Below, one piece after another: positions 28,046 to 37,736 of a stretch of 64,000 nucleotides of DNA. A program made the position numbers and the translations under genes. The notes below the pieces were generated by a model. The model searched no databases. It saw only the letters and a program-made list of their open reading frames with translations, and had not been told where the DNA came from. The stretch is from Homalodisca vitripennis (Eukaryota > Arthropoda > Insecta > Hemiptera > Cicadellidae). Position 1 is the stretch's first letter. Every line of letters starts with the position of its first letter. The stretch covers positions 48,483,001 through 48,547,000 of the forward strand of contig NC_060214.1 of NCBI RefSeq assembly GCF_021130785.1, given 5' to 3'.

Positions 28046-30012
28046 TTGAATCAAATCTTACCACACGTTACATTATGCGTATTAATATTTTTCTGAGCGT
28101 TAGTGAAGTCTATTAATGAACGGGTTTATAATTTTATATCTGTCTGTCTGTTTCTCCGCAAGCTATTTCGAGGACAAGTTGAGCTATGCAGAACTCGCAT
28201 GAAGCTTTTTGTCTATGTAGGAATCATCGATTTTGCGGTTACTCACTCCCTGTAGGGACTGTAAAATTTCCTAAAAGCGAATAAAAATATCATAAATAAC
28301 TAATGTTCAATTCACGTTGTGTAATATAATAGCAAGTACAAATATGTCACCTGCTTAGATTTAATGATGGATGGACACAAGGGCAATGTTCCGTCTCGCG
28401 TATATTATAACCCATTAACCATGTTGTTTAATTTTATACTCATACAATAATATAGCCGGTTATTTGTAGTTGATATTTAAATATTATTGCACAGGAGATT
28501 GTTTTAATGTAGAACAATATTAGAATATTTTGGAAACATGCTTATATTTTCTTTCTTACGCAAGCCCTTTTTTCCTCTTTTATGGAAGATAGTGTAGTTA
28601 AATAATCACCTTTAAGCTAGTGGCTAGCTAAAAAAATTCTTGTTTGAGTACTTTCAACTGGAAACGATTGTTCGATATATTTAATTATATAGAAAACGTT
28701 ATCTAACACATTAACAAATCTATCAGTTTACCGATTAGTTTTAGAGCTTAGTTTTGCTAAACAACTATTTGTTTTCGAGGTTACGTCATACAGTCTTACT
28801 ATGCAATGATATTTCCAACCATTGGCACAATAAGATCTTGCTAAATATGTGGAATTGTCAATTCAAAAATTTTGGATTAAACTAAACAAATAAAGGGGCG
28901 CAATAAATAAAGGAAATAATACATTTAGTATCAAGAAACATGTATCGTGTATTAAAGACATAATAGGATAAGAGTTTCCTTAGCTGGCAAGAGATTCTAT
29001 CTGTGACACAGAACTTCTCGACGGCAATCAAAGAGGTTTTGTCAGGAACTGTTTAATTAAGACCCAACTCCTAAATGAAACTGTCTTCTCGTCTGTCATC
29101 CAGACAGATCGCACAGAACTCAAGTATTCGTACATTAAACTGTGATTAAAACTAACAGATAAATATTATTGCCTGTAATTTAGTCTGAGTTAATAATAAA
29201 GATGACGTATTTAACACGATTGTTTTTGCATTCACTTCTACGGAACAATGGAATTATTGAACACGGTTTGAGCAAGTATCGTAATTATTAGAGAAGGAAA
29301 TATCAATACTAAGTGAGAACCCCTGGACTGGGGAAGTGAATGGTATTAGTAGGTAGATCTCCCTTTACTTTAAATAATGTCTAACAGCGTAAGAAACTCT
29401 GTGTTACTTATTAAAAAAACTTTAATTTAAATTTCAAAAAGTATAACACACAATAAGAATCCGTCAAAATCACGTATCACATAACTGCCTTTACTGAAGT
29501 TGCATACACATATTCAATTATATAAGTGCTTGTGATAATATATCATATTTGAAAATCATATACTTGTACACAATTTATTTTGCGTTTTTTCGTGACAATC
29601 ATGGTTAACCTTGAATTAAATGTAAAAGTTTCACTAACGTTGAGTAATAACCTATTGATTAACATGTACCTGAATGTTGCAACTGTTTGTAAGTTTTTTA
29701 ACGACATATCGTGCGGATTGTTAGTCAGACAGAGCAATATAAATCAATATTCCCTCCTCAAATTGTAGGTTTCTATAACGCGCAGCTACTAACTTTACGA
29801 TTCTCCAAATCACTACGCTAAACACTAATGTGTGCTATAATATGGTACATTATTGCATGAATGGACTAAACTGGTTGCGCTTAGCTTCCTCGTACTTCCG
29901 GCCACCTCTGTGAACTTCCGGTCTGAGTTAACCTCTTTATTTCCCTGTGTGTAACTACATACATATTCATGCCACATTTTACTGAATTAATCGGTTTTAA
30001 GGAAGGGAATGT
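28046..30012. other. Non-coding left flank of the LTR retrotransposon
   Basis: AT-rich DNA with no gene. A segment around 28110-28260 (repeated TCTG units, then a mixed-composition stretch) looks like a piece of a dispersed repeat. The bases just left of the LTR (ending GGGAATGT) show no direct duplicate right of the 3' LTR. Confidence 0.45.
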
Positions 30013-31669
30013 TGTAACATGTTACTTTTTTAAACATACAAAATTAAATTTAATTTAAAAGATTCATTAGTAAAATTGAAAAAATTAGAACAGACATTTT
30101 TTTAACAATTACGAATAACGACTTGAGTTTTATTATTATCATTAAAAGGAGCGAAATAATTATTTTACTGGCGACGAGTCAGACGCTATCTGGCAGGTCC
30201 GTGCCCGCACGGATATCACCGCTTCCCCTCCGATCACAGCGAGAGGAGAAGGCTTCCCCCACCCCCGCGATCGCGCGAACCTATATATTTTTATATTAGG
30301 TATAAAGTTTTCTCGACCATCATTCTGTTGTCTGATTATTATCACATTTCTTGGCGAATCTCTAATCTACTCGGAAATATTTTTCTTTCTTATTGAAGTT
30401 CAATCTAATTTTCATTTTATTAATTATTTATATCTTTGTAAGTGATTATCTTTATTTTTCTCCTTTATCTATGTCGGGACTCGCAACCCTTTCTTTTTAT
30501 TTTTGCGAACGTCCTGACACCCTCACCCCGATAACCTCCATCAAAATATTTATTTAACGATATTTTAGTTTATTTTTCTGGTGAACTGTGCAGATAGGGT
30601 GAGTGTTCAATTTTTCTTTGATATTCATAGAGCCCTAATATTTATAGTAATTTAGCTTAGTAGCCTTATTGCATGGTTTAAATCATTTACCTTTATCTTA
30701 GCTTGCATATGGTAGGGTAATTCTGCATGGTGTGTTATAAGTGATTACTTTGTTTTTTTTTTATTTTCCAAAATTATATGCCTGAGAAAGTAAACTTGAT
30801 ATTTTATTTTGGAGCTATACACTTGCCTACAGAATAAATACAGCTTAGTATATTCTTATATTATAAATTCATCTAGCTTTTGCATCCCGTAGAAATATTT
30901 TTTGTTAATGGGTAGTGCTTGCTTTATGTATATAGTAGTTGCACTGTGATATTGGTGAATGGCTAATTTTTAATTTATAAGATTGTATATTTGCTATTGG
31001 TGTTATTTGAATATTGCTTTTGTTTGCCATTGCTATTCATATTTTGCTTTGATTTTGTATTTTGCTTCTACTAACCATCATTATTTAACCGATTAATTAT
31101 TCCAACCCCGGGCTCTTACAATAATTACTGTATACGACTCCCCGACCAAGTTATCAGTGGAGACTACTCAGCATACTTGTAATTCCTCACTGACCGACGT
31201 ATTAATAAACAATACAGTTGTTTTCGAAAATCGAACTCGCTTGAACAGTATCTTTCCTAGAACAAGAAATTTTTATTTTTCTGAGCAAGATTATTTTTTG
31301 TTATTTTTTACTTCTTCAAAATTTTATTGGAGTTGACGTGATGAAGTAAGCCCAACGTTATTTTGGAAATATCAATTTTTTCCGCAGGGCCCTCTGATTC
31401 GACTCCTAACAATAAATAATAGTTATATGAAATTCTCGAACCCTGGAATTTTCTAACCCAGCTCGACTGGCTATCTGGCAAGTTGCGACCGAAAATAACA
31501 TCGCAATGTATCTTAAATTCCTTATAGTTGTTCACCCTTAAATCAAAGTTACTATTAAATATTTAAATTTTATTCCATGTGCTAATTTTAAAGATCAGTA
31601 GTAATTTCTGAAAAGCATATGCAGGTGGGGTGAACAAAAACTATATGGAGTTAAAAATAGAGTAGGGTC
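30013..31669 (+). repeat. 5' LTR (internally deleted)
   Basis: It starts TGTAACATG and matches the 3' LTR to AGAGTAGGGTC. The part 30288-31669 is almost identical to 40910-42293 (about one substitution and two homopolymer-length differences in 1.38 kb). The part 30013-30287 differs from 39737-40006 by roughly 11 substitutions and several indels. It lacks the 903 bp found at 40007-40909, including the likely transcription start and leader. The canonical end may instead be AATAACA at 31720, just before a primer-site-like sequence. Confidence 0.88.
31308..31535 (-). other. Antisense 75-codon ORF in the 5' LTR
   Basis: The same 75-codon minus-strand frame occurs in both LTRs (here and at 41932-42159), as expected from their identity. 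Its start, CDVIFGRNLP, loosely recalls the GRD-type C-terminal motif of retropepsins. It may be a captured antisense fragment or chance. I do not call it a gene. Confidence 0.2.
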
Positions 31670-31726
31670 GACTGGCTATCTGGCAAATTGCGAATATTTT
31701 CGCTTGCCCCGAAAATAACATCGCAA
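31457..31726 (+). repeat. Duplicated 44-base motif around the LTR/leader junction
   Basis: CGACTGGCTATCTGGCAAG and the following GTTGCGACCGAAAATAACAT occur inside the LTR near 31462-31502. They recur, with an 18-base insertion and small changes, at 31669-31726 just outside it. The 167 bases between the copies are also present in the 3' LTR, which ends there. The duplication makes the true LTR border ambiguous. Confidence 0.6.
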
Positions 31727-31728
31727 AG

Positions 31729-31749
31729 TGGCGCACGAACAACTGGGAC
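31729..31749 (+). other. Possible primer-binding site (lysine tRNA-like)
   Basis: TGGCGCACGAACAACTGGGAC resembles the tRNA-Lys-complementary primer site type TGGCGC..CGAACA..GGGAC, with a 3-base insertion and one change. It lies 60 bases after the shared LTR end but only 8 bases after a TG...CA-style end (AATAACA, 31720). No other convincing tRNA complement was seen closer to 31669. Confidence 0.35.
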
Positions 31750-31882
31750 TGTAATATACGTTAATTTACGAACTTAACGATTTACTTTACACTTTTTTGT
31801 GAATATACTTTACAATTTACAACTAAAAATTGCTAAAGTTTTACAACAACTTCTTGTTTAAGAAAATTCGATACGTACAATA

Positions 31883-32821
31883 ATGATGTACTTACTAAAC
31901 CTTTTTCTCCGCCCTTCTCAAATTTTATTCTTTATGTATGTAAACGGAAATGATAGACAAGGGGACGCAAACAAACGAAAAACAACTACGACTACTACGA
32001 CTTCAACTCGGGTTACGATACCACAGGCTTCTGTTGGTACATTACCAAAACTTTGTCCCCCTACAGTCGCACCGATTACTACTACGCCTACTGCTACTAT
32101 TACCACCACCACTACTACTAGTACTACTGCTACTACAATGGGCCTACCGATCCCTCCTACAACTATTCCCAATCCCCAAATTATGCTTCCTTCCCCTTCG
32201 GAGAATGATCCTCGTGTGGGCTGGATTTATAAACTACAAAAGAACGACCTACAGAAAGAGTTAAGAAAATTTAATCTGAATCCGGATGGTAATGTGGCTG
32301 AACTACGAAAGCGACTTGTAACTTTTCTTAGATCTGGAAAAACACCTCCTGAACCTCTTCCACTAAGAACAAAATTATTGTCATACGGACAAAACCTCGC
32401 GACCAATGTAGTTTTCTCAGCATTAGGACCGATTAGTGCCTCTCATGTTGACGGTCATATACAACATGAGGAAGTTAGCATTCGAGAAATGTTAAACCTC
32501 CCTCACACAAAACGAAGAGTGTTTAAGTCATACCCAGTACATATGATAGATAAGCCAGAACTGTGTCACGATAAACCCAAATCTTTTACCGATAAACGAA
32601 GGTTCGAGCTCTCTACAACTGTCCCGACTAACACTACTCAGCCAAGGCATCTTACTACAGATACAACGACTACCATTCCTACTTGTTGGAATTGCGAAAC
32701 TAAAGGGCATAAATACCACCAGTGTCCTCTCCCTAAAACCATTCGCTGTTTTAACTGTAAAAAAAATAGGAATCCGAACCGTCCAGTGCCCTTGCAGGCA
32801 GGGAAACATTTCCGGAGCTAG
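31883..32821 (+). CDS. Gag-like protein with SAP-like motif and CCHC knuckle
   Basis: This ORF of 312 residues is the structural gene of the retrotransposon. Residues 34-86 are Thr-rich, encoded by an ACT/ACC-rich microsatellite-like run. Residues 118-150 fit a SAP helix-extended-helix motif (LQKELRKFNL...G..AELRKRL), a DNA-binding fold. Residues 268-281 form a CCHC zinc knuckle (CWNC....H....C). A second knuckle begins at CFNC (289) but lacks its His and final Cys. I see no capsid-like region between the SAP motif and the knuckle, so part of Gag may be deleted. The frame ends at TAG (32819-32821) and continues open, in the same frame, into pol. The start is the first ATG after the leader and is uncertain. 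Confidence 0.7.
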   Translation: MMYLLNLFLRPSQILFFMYVNGNDRQGDANKRKTTTTTTTSTRVTIPQASVGTLPKLCPPTVAPITTTPTATITTTTTTSTTATTMGLPIPPTTIPNPQIMLPSPSENDPRVGWIYKLQKNDLQKELRKFNLNPDGNVAELRKRLVTFLRSGKTPPEPLPLRTKLLSYGQNLATNVVFSALGPISASHVDGHIQHEEVSIREMLNLPHTKRRVFKSYPVHMIDKPELCHDKPKSFTDKRRFELSTTVPTNTTQPRHLTTDTTTTIPTCWNCETKGHKYHQCPLPKTIRCFNCKKNRNPNRPVPLQAGKHFRS

Positions 32822-34281
32822 GAGCGTCAGAGGTGTCCCGGGACTCAGGGGCAACAAATCACCTCAATCGAATGGCCCAAGTGGCTCAACCAAATAAAAG
32901 AATTTAACAAAAGCAGCTGTGCAGAAGTTAAATCGAACGATCCTAGACCATTTGTATCCATTAAGATTCAAGAAACTACCTTTTGTGCACTGCTTGATAC
33001 GGGATCGATGGTGACTATTATAGGGGAAAGAGTAGCTCATCATCTATTACAGTTAGGCGTTAGACCTAAGAACGTAAATGTTAATGTTAATATGGCCGAT
33101 AGAACAAATAGCCAGATATCTCAGGCCTTCGAATTTAACTGCGAGATAGCCGATATTAGAACTAAGGTACGCGCCCTGTTTCTACCAGGCTTAACTACGC
33201 CGATGATTTTGGGTATGGACGTTATAACGCCTTTAAAACTGATCGATATCACTCCTCATGAAAGTACTGCAGAAACAGTGACTAGATGCGATAATTCAAA
33301 GACTATTCATACTGATGCCGTTATGACACTAACAGAAGTAGAAAGTAAAAAACTGAAAGAATTCCTTGATTATCAGTTTAATTTGTTCGATGGTTTTATT
33401 GGTCGCACGACATTATTGGAACATAAAATTCGCCTTAAAACTGATACACCCATTAAACAGAGGTATTATTATCGCAACCCGGCAATGCAGGCGATCATTG
33501 ACAAAGAAGTTGACAAGATGCTGGAGTCAGGCATCATTGAACCATCATCTAGTCCTTGGAGCTCTCCACTAGTGCTGGTTAAGAAATCGAATGGAAAAGT
33601 AAGGTGTTGCATCGACTTAAGGCGAGTTAATGCGGTCAGTGAGAAGGATGCATATCCCCTTCCCCAAATAAGCGCGATTCTCGACAAACTGAGAAATGCT
33701 TGCTATATATCCACGATCGACTTAAAAGATGGCTATTGGCAGGTACCTCTCGAAGTTAACAGTAGACCAATTACGGCTTTCACCGTTCCCGGCAGAGGGT
33801 TGTTCCAATTCAAGGTCATGCCATTTGGCTTACACTCTGCTCCGGCTACCTTTCAGAGATTGCTAGACCAAGTGATAGGACCTGAGTTTGAGCCCTACGC
33901 TTTTGCCTATTTAGACGATTTGGTGCTGGTATCCCGAACTTTCGAAGAACATTTGAAACTTCTCAAAGAAGTGTTTGAACGCCTTAGAAAGGCAGGATTA
34001 TTACCAAATATGGAAAAATGTAACTTTTGTAAAAAGGAGTTGAAATACCTTGGCCACGTAATAAACGAGAGAGGAATCCAGACGGATCCAGAAAAGGTTA
34101 AATCAATTGTGGATTTTCCAGCACCTAAAACTGTAAAACAAGTACGAAGTTTCTTGGGACTTGCGTCTTGGTACAGACGATTTATCGAAAACTTTGCAAA
34201 CATATCTAAGCCATTGACGAAACTCTTAAGAAAGGGAAATAGATGGGAATGGACGGATTCTCAAGAACGAGCATTCAATTC
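32822..34281 (+). CDS. pol: Pol, 5' part: retropepsin and Ty3/gypsy reverse transcriptase (interrupted)
   Basis: In the same frame as gag after the UAG stop. The aspartic protease shows DTGS at 32996 and its C-terminal ILGMD motif near 33207. Reverse transcriptase runs from about 33400. Visible motifs are LVLVKKSNGKVR, STIDLKDGYWQ, MPFGLHSAPATFQ and the catalytic YLDD at 33908-33919, followed by the GHVI and FLGLASWYRRFI connection typical of Ty3/gypsy. The reading frame is then broken by a nested LINE at 34282 and reads into it until a stop at 34480. Apart from the insertion, the RT domain itself appears intact. The first ATG of the frame is at 33008, inside the protease, so translation must come from gag readthrough or an upstream start. 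Confidence 0.9.
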
Positions 34282-35877
34282 AATTGTCAAGCAAGCTAAA
34301 ATGTACCTGATCAAGCCCCTGACTCGTGTTATAAATTCCTCTTTTGTGTCTGGAATCTTTCCTGAAAAACTGAAAATCTCTAAAATTATAACCGTTTTCA
34401 AAAAGGAAGTGAAACTGACCCTAATAATTATCGACCTTTGTCCATTATGTCTACTTTTTCAAAACATTTTGAACGTGTAATGTATTTACGACTAGTTGAT
34501 TTTCTTGAAACCAATAATATATTTGACAGAGAACAGCATGGATTCAGAGCTGGTAAGTCTGTCATAACTGCTGGGACGGATTTTATTGAAACCATAGTGG
34601 ACAATATTGATAAGGGGAATTATGTGGTTGGCATTTTTATGGATCTTACCAAGGCCTTTGATAGTGTATCACATGAAATATTAATAGAAATTTTAAAAAA
34701 TATTGGTATTAAAGATGTTACATTAAACTGGTTTGCTTCTTATATTTCAAATAGACCACAGTATGTTGACTTGCAGTTTGTAACCAAATTAAATCAAATC
34801 ACTCATGCAAAATCTTCTTTAAAAATATCAAGGCATGGAGTGCCACAAGGTTCCATTCTGGGGCCAATTCTTTTCTTACTTTATATGTTGGGTTTGCCAA
34901 ATGTTCTGACAAAGGATTAGAGCAAGCTATGTCTATATGCAGATGACTCTAATTTAATAGTTGCTGGTAAAAGTTTGAATGAAATAGAAATTGCAGGTAA
35001 AACGGAACTCATGTGTATTAATAATTATTTTTGCAGTAAAAATTTATTACTAAACTTTAAAAAAAACAAATATGATCTCTTTCTGCACAAAACAAAATAG
35101 AAAAAAACTTATGCCAAATATAACAATAGACAATATACAAATTTCTCAATTAACTAACACTAAATTTTTAGGATTACTTCTAGACGAGAACTTAACTTGG
35201 AACGAACATATTTTGGCTTTGCAAAAAAAGATTTCTTCCGGATTGTTTGCTCTTAAAACCATGTCAAAATATTGCTCAACTGAAATTTTGAAAACCATTT
35301 ATTATGCCCACATACATTCTCATATAAACTTTGGTGTTGTGTTGTACGGGGCCACTAGTAATTCAGATCTGTTAAGCATTCTTCAACTTCAAAAAAAAGC
35401 AATTAGGATAATCATGAACTTAAAGGATGGGGAATCTGTGAAAGAGTATTTTTCAAAATTAGGAATTTTAACTATTTACGGAATGTATATACTGGAAACT
35501 GTTATGATGGTTAGATCAAATTTTGACAAATTACCCCGATTAGGGTCAAATCACAACTACTTTACTAGAAATAGAAATCAATTGGCAGTACATAAACATG
35601 CATTGGAATTTCATTATAAAAAACCTAGCTCGGCAGGTATTAAATTTATAAACCAAGTCCCTAGGAATTTATTTAACATAGAAAATGATTTATTGTTTAA
35701 AAAACATTTTAAAAGATTTTTGACAGATAAGGCTTTGTATTCATTTGGAGAATATATGGACACATAGGATATAATAAAATAAAAAATGTAAGATGATTCC
35801 ATTCTTTATTTGTATAAATTCAAATGTAATTGTACAAATAATATGAATAAAGTTAATTTAAATTTGAATTTGAATTC
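34282..35877 (+). mobile_element. Nested 5'-truncated LINE (jockey/CR1-like)
   Basis: It inserted into the gypsy pol between RT and RNase H. AATTC is found on both sides (34277-34281 and 35873-35877), so a target duplication of 5 bases is likely, though the tail sequence makes its length uncertain. The copy starts within the RT domain and ends with a polyadenylation-like AATAAA and a short AATTTG-repeat tail, as in CR1/jockey-type elements that end in short tandem repeats rather than poly(A). Orientation is the same as the host element. Confidence 0.85.
34318..35767 (+). pseudogene. LINE reverse transcriptase fragment
   Basis: This is a non-LTR RT of the jockey/CR1 group, lacking the endonuclease and N-terminal RT. 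Motifs are NNYRPLSIMS (about 34428), GFRAGKS (about 34540), MDLTKAFDSVSH (about 34639), HGVPQGSILGP (about 34834), YADD (about 34935) and the thumb FLGLLLDENLTW (35167), then a C-terminal region to 35767. It is broken three times: a frame change in the A-run at 34399-34403, a stop at 34918-34920 and another frame change at about 35080-35095. The copy cannot make polymerase. Confidence 0.85.
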
Positions 35878-37625
35878 CCTTAAAGCAAAACTTTCTACCG
35901 CACCGGTCTTAGCCTGCCCTGACTTCAAGGAAACTTTTGTAGTCCATGTGGATGCCTCCAATGAAGGTTTAGGGGCTTCGCTTACTCAAACTATTGGCAA
36001 GCGGGAGAAGGTTATTGCATATGCGAGTCGACTTTTACACGAGAATGAAAAGAAATTTTTCCGTAACCGAGAAAGAATGCCTAGCTCTGGTATGGGCCGT
36101 TCAAAAATTTCGTCCGTACCACGAAGGGTACAAGTTTATAGCGATAACTGACCATCAAGCTTTAAAGTGGTTGATGAGTTTGGAGAAACCATCTGGAAGA
36201 CTTGCTCGCTGGATGCTGGAACTACAGCAATATGACTTCGAAGTCCAATACCGCAAGGGAGTCCTGAACCGAGTAGCAGACGCACTCTCCCGGTATCCGA
36301 TCGACACGTCAAGCTGTGATCCTGTAGTCGGTTCAACCGTTGGTTGTAGCACCGCCAACGACAGTTCGAATAACTCTCGGAGGCAACTACCGCTCAAAAC
36401 CAAGGAACCAAGGCTAGAAACAGCTTCAGACAAACTTATGCCCGATTGGCACCCGAAAATGCTTCGGAAGGTATCTGCAAGTCCAAATAAATATGCAGAT
36501 TACACCATTCGAGGAAATAAACCATACCGAAAAATCGAGAAATCATCTACCGATCCAAAATCAAATTGGAAACTTTGCGTACCAGATTCTCTAAAATCCA
36601 ATGTACTGAGAGAAAATCATGACAGCACAACAGCTGGTCATTTAGGTGTAAACAAAACGATCCAGAAAATCAGCGCCAGATACTTTTGGCCTGGATGGAG
36701 AAACGATATTCGAAAATACGTAAAAAATTGCGACACTTGCCAGAGATACAAGGTGGAACAATGTAAACCGGTGGGTAAAATGCATTTCAGACGCACCCAA
36801 GGACCTTGGTTCACAGTCACCAGCAATCTGATGGGACCTTTACCTCGATCTTGTAAAGGAAACAGATTTGTCCTGGTGTTCCAAGATACCTTTACCAAAT
36901 GGGTAGAAATTGTAGCATTACCATCAGCAACTGCTAAGAAGGTGGCAGAAAAGTTCGAAGACCTTATATTGATGCGATATGGTGCTCCAGAAGTAGTACT
37001 GACAGATAACGGAACGCAGTACCTCTCGAAAATCTTCCAAAAACTTACAAGTGATTGGGGAATAATTCACAAAACAACCGCACCTTATAGTCCGCAGAGT
37101 AATCCAACAGAGCGAACGAAGCGTGTATTGAAAACTATGATTTCTCAGTACGTGCGGAATGATCATCGTAGTTGGGATCAACATTTAAATGAATTTAGAT
37201 TTGCGTTGAATACATGTTGTAGCGAATCAACAAAATTTACTCAGGCCATGCTCAATTTTGGCAGAGAACTTAAAACTCCAAACTGTATCTACGGCCAAGT
37301 ATTAGAGAATATCACTCAAGGTGCTGTTAAATCTAGCGAAATCGATCTACATGAATCTCGAATGAACTTCATGTTAAAATTAAGGGAAAAATGTAAGGTG
37401 AATCTGGAAAAAGCACACACTCGCCAAGCTCACTACTATAACCTCAGAAGAAGAGACAACAGTTTTGTAATAGGCCAACAAGTTTTGAGGCGCAGCCATA
37501 CACTTTCCTCAGCGGCTGAGAATATAGCAGGAAGATTGGCCCCAAAGTTTGAAGGACCATACATCCTACATAGAAAGATAGGATGGAATATATTCGAACT
37601 TCGAGATCTCCATAAAAAAACATAG
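35873..37625 (+). CDS. pol: Pol, 3' part: RNase H and integrase (with frameshifts)
   Basis: RNase H resumes in the original frame (DASNEGLGASL with its Asp) and changes frame in the T-run at 36056-36060. It continues in the frame starting at 35994 with the KECLALVWAV Glu and the TDHQALKWL Asp. The integrase zinc finger shows H209, H216, C246 and C249 of that frame. In the catalytic core the position of the first Asp is Asn (N278, in TSNLMGPLP). D338 (LTDNGTQ) and E373 (NPTER) are present with 34 residues between them. The C-terminal region (GQQVLR...KFEGPY) ends early at 37625. The expected GRAHTKDLK-like ending lies in another frame, pointing to a base change in the A-run at 37614-37620. Confidence 0.88.
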
Positions 37626-37736
37626 GCCGAGCCCATACGAAGGATCTGAAGACAACTCTTCCTTGGAGGCACACTAGATCCTTGTGTTGCCCCGTAGTGT
37701 GCCCACAGTTTCCCTCCCACTAACCTATTTTCCTGC

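Noticed and set aside
31673..31692. Primer-binding site directly after the shared LTR end (TGGCTATCTGGCAAATTGCG)
   Set aside because: Its complement does not resemble a tRNA 3' end with a T-loop; the site at 31729 fits better.
31918..32264. Leucine- and valine-rich frames opposite and overlapping the Gag Thr-rich region
   Set aside because: Shadows of the ACT-rich repeat; Gag has the recognisable SAP-like and CCHC motifs.
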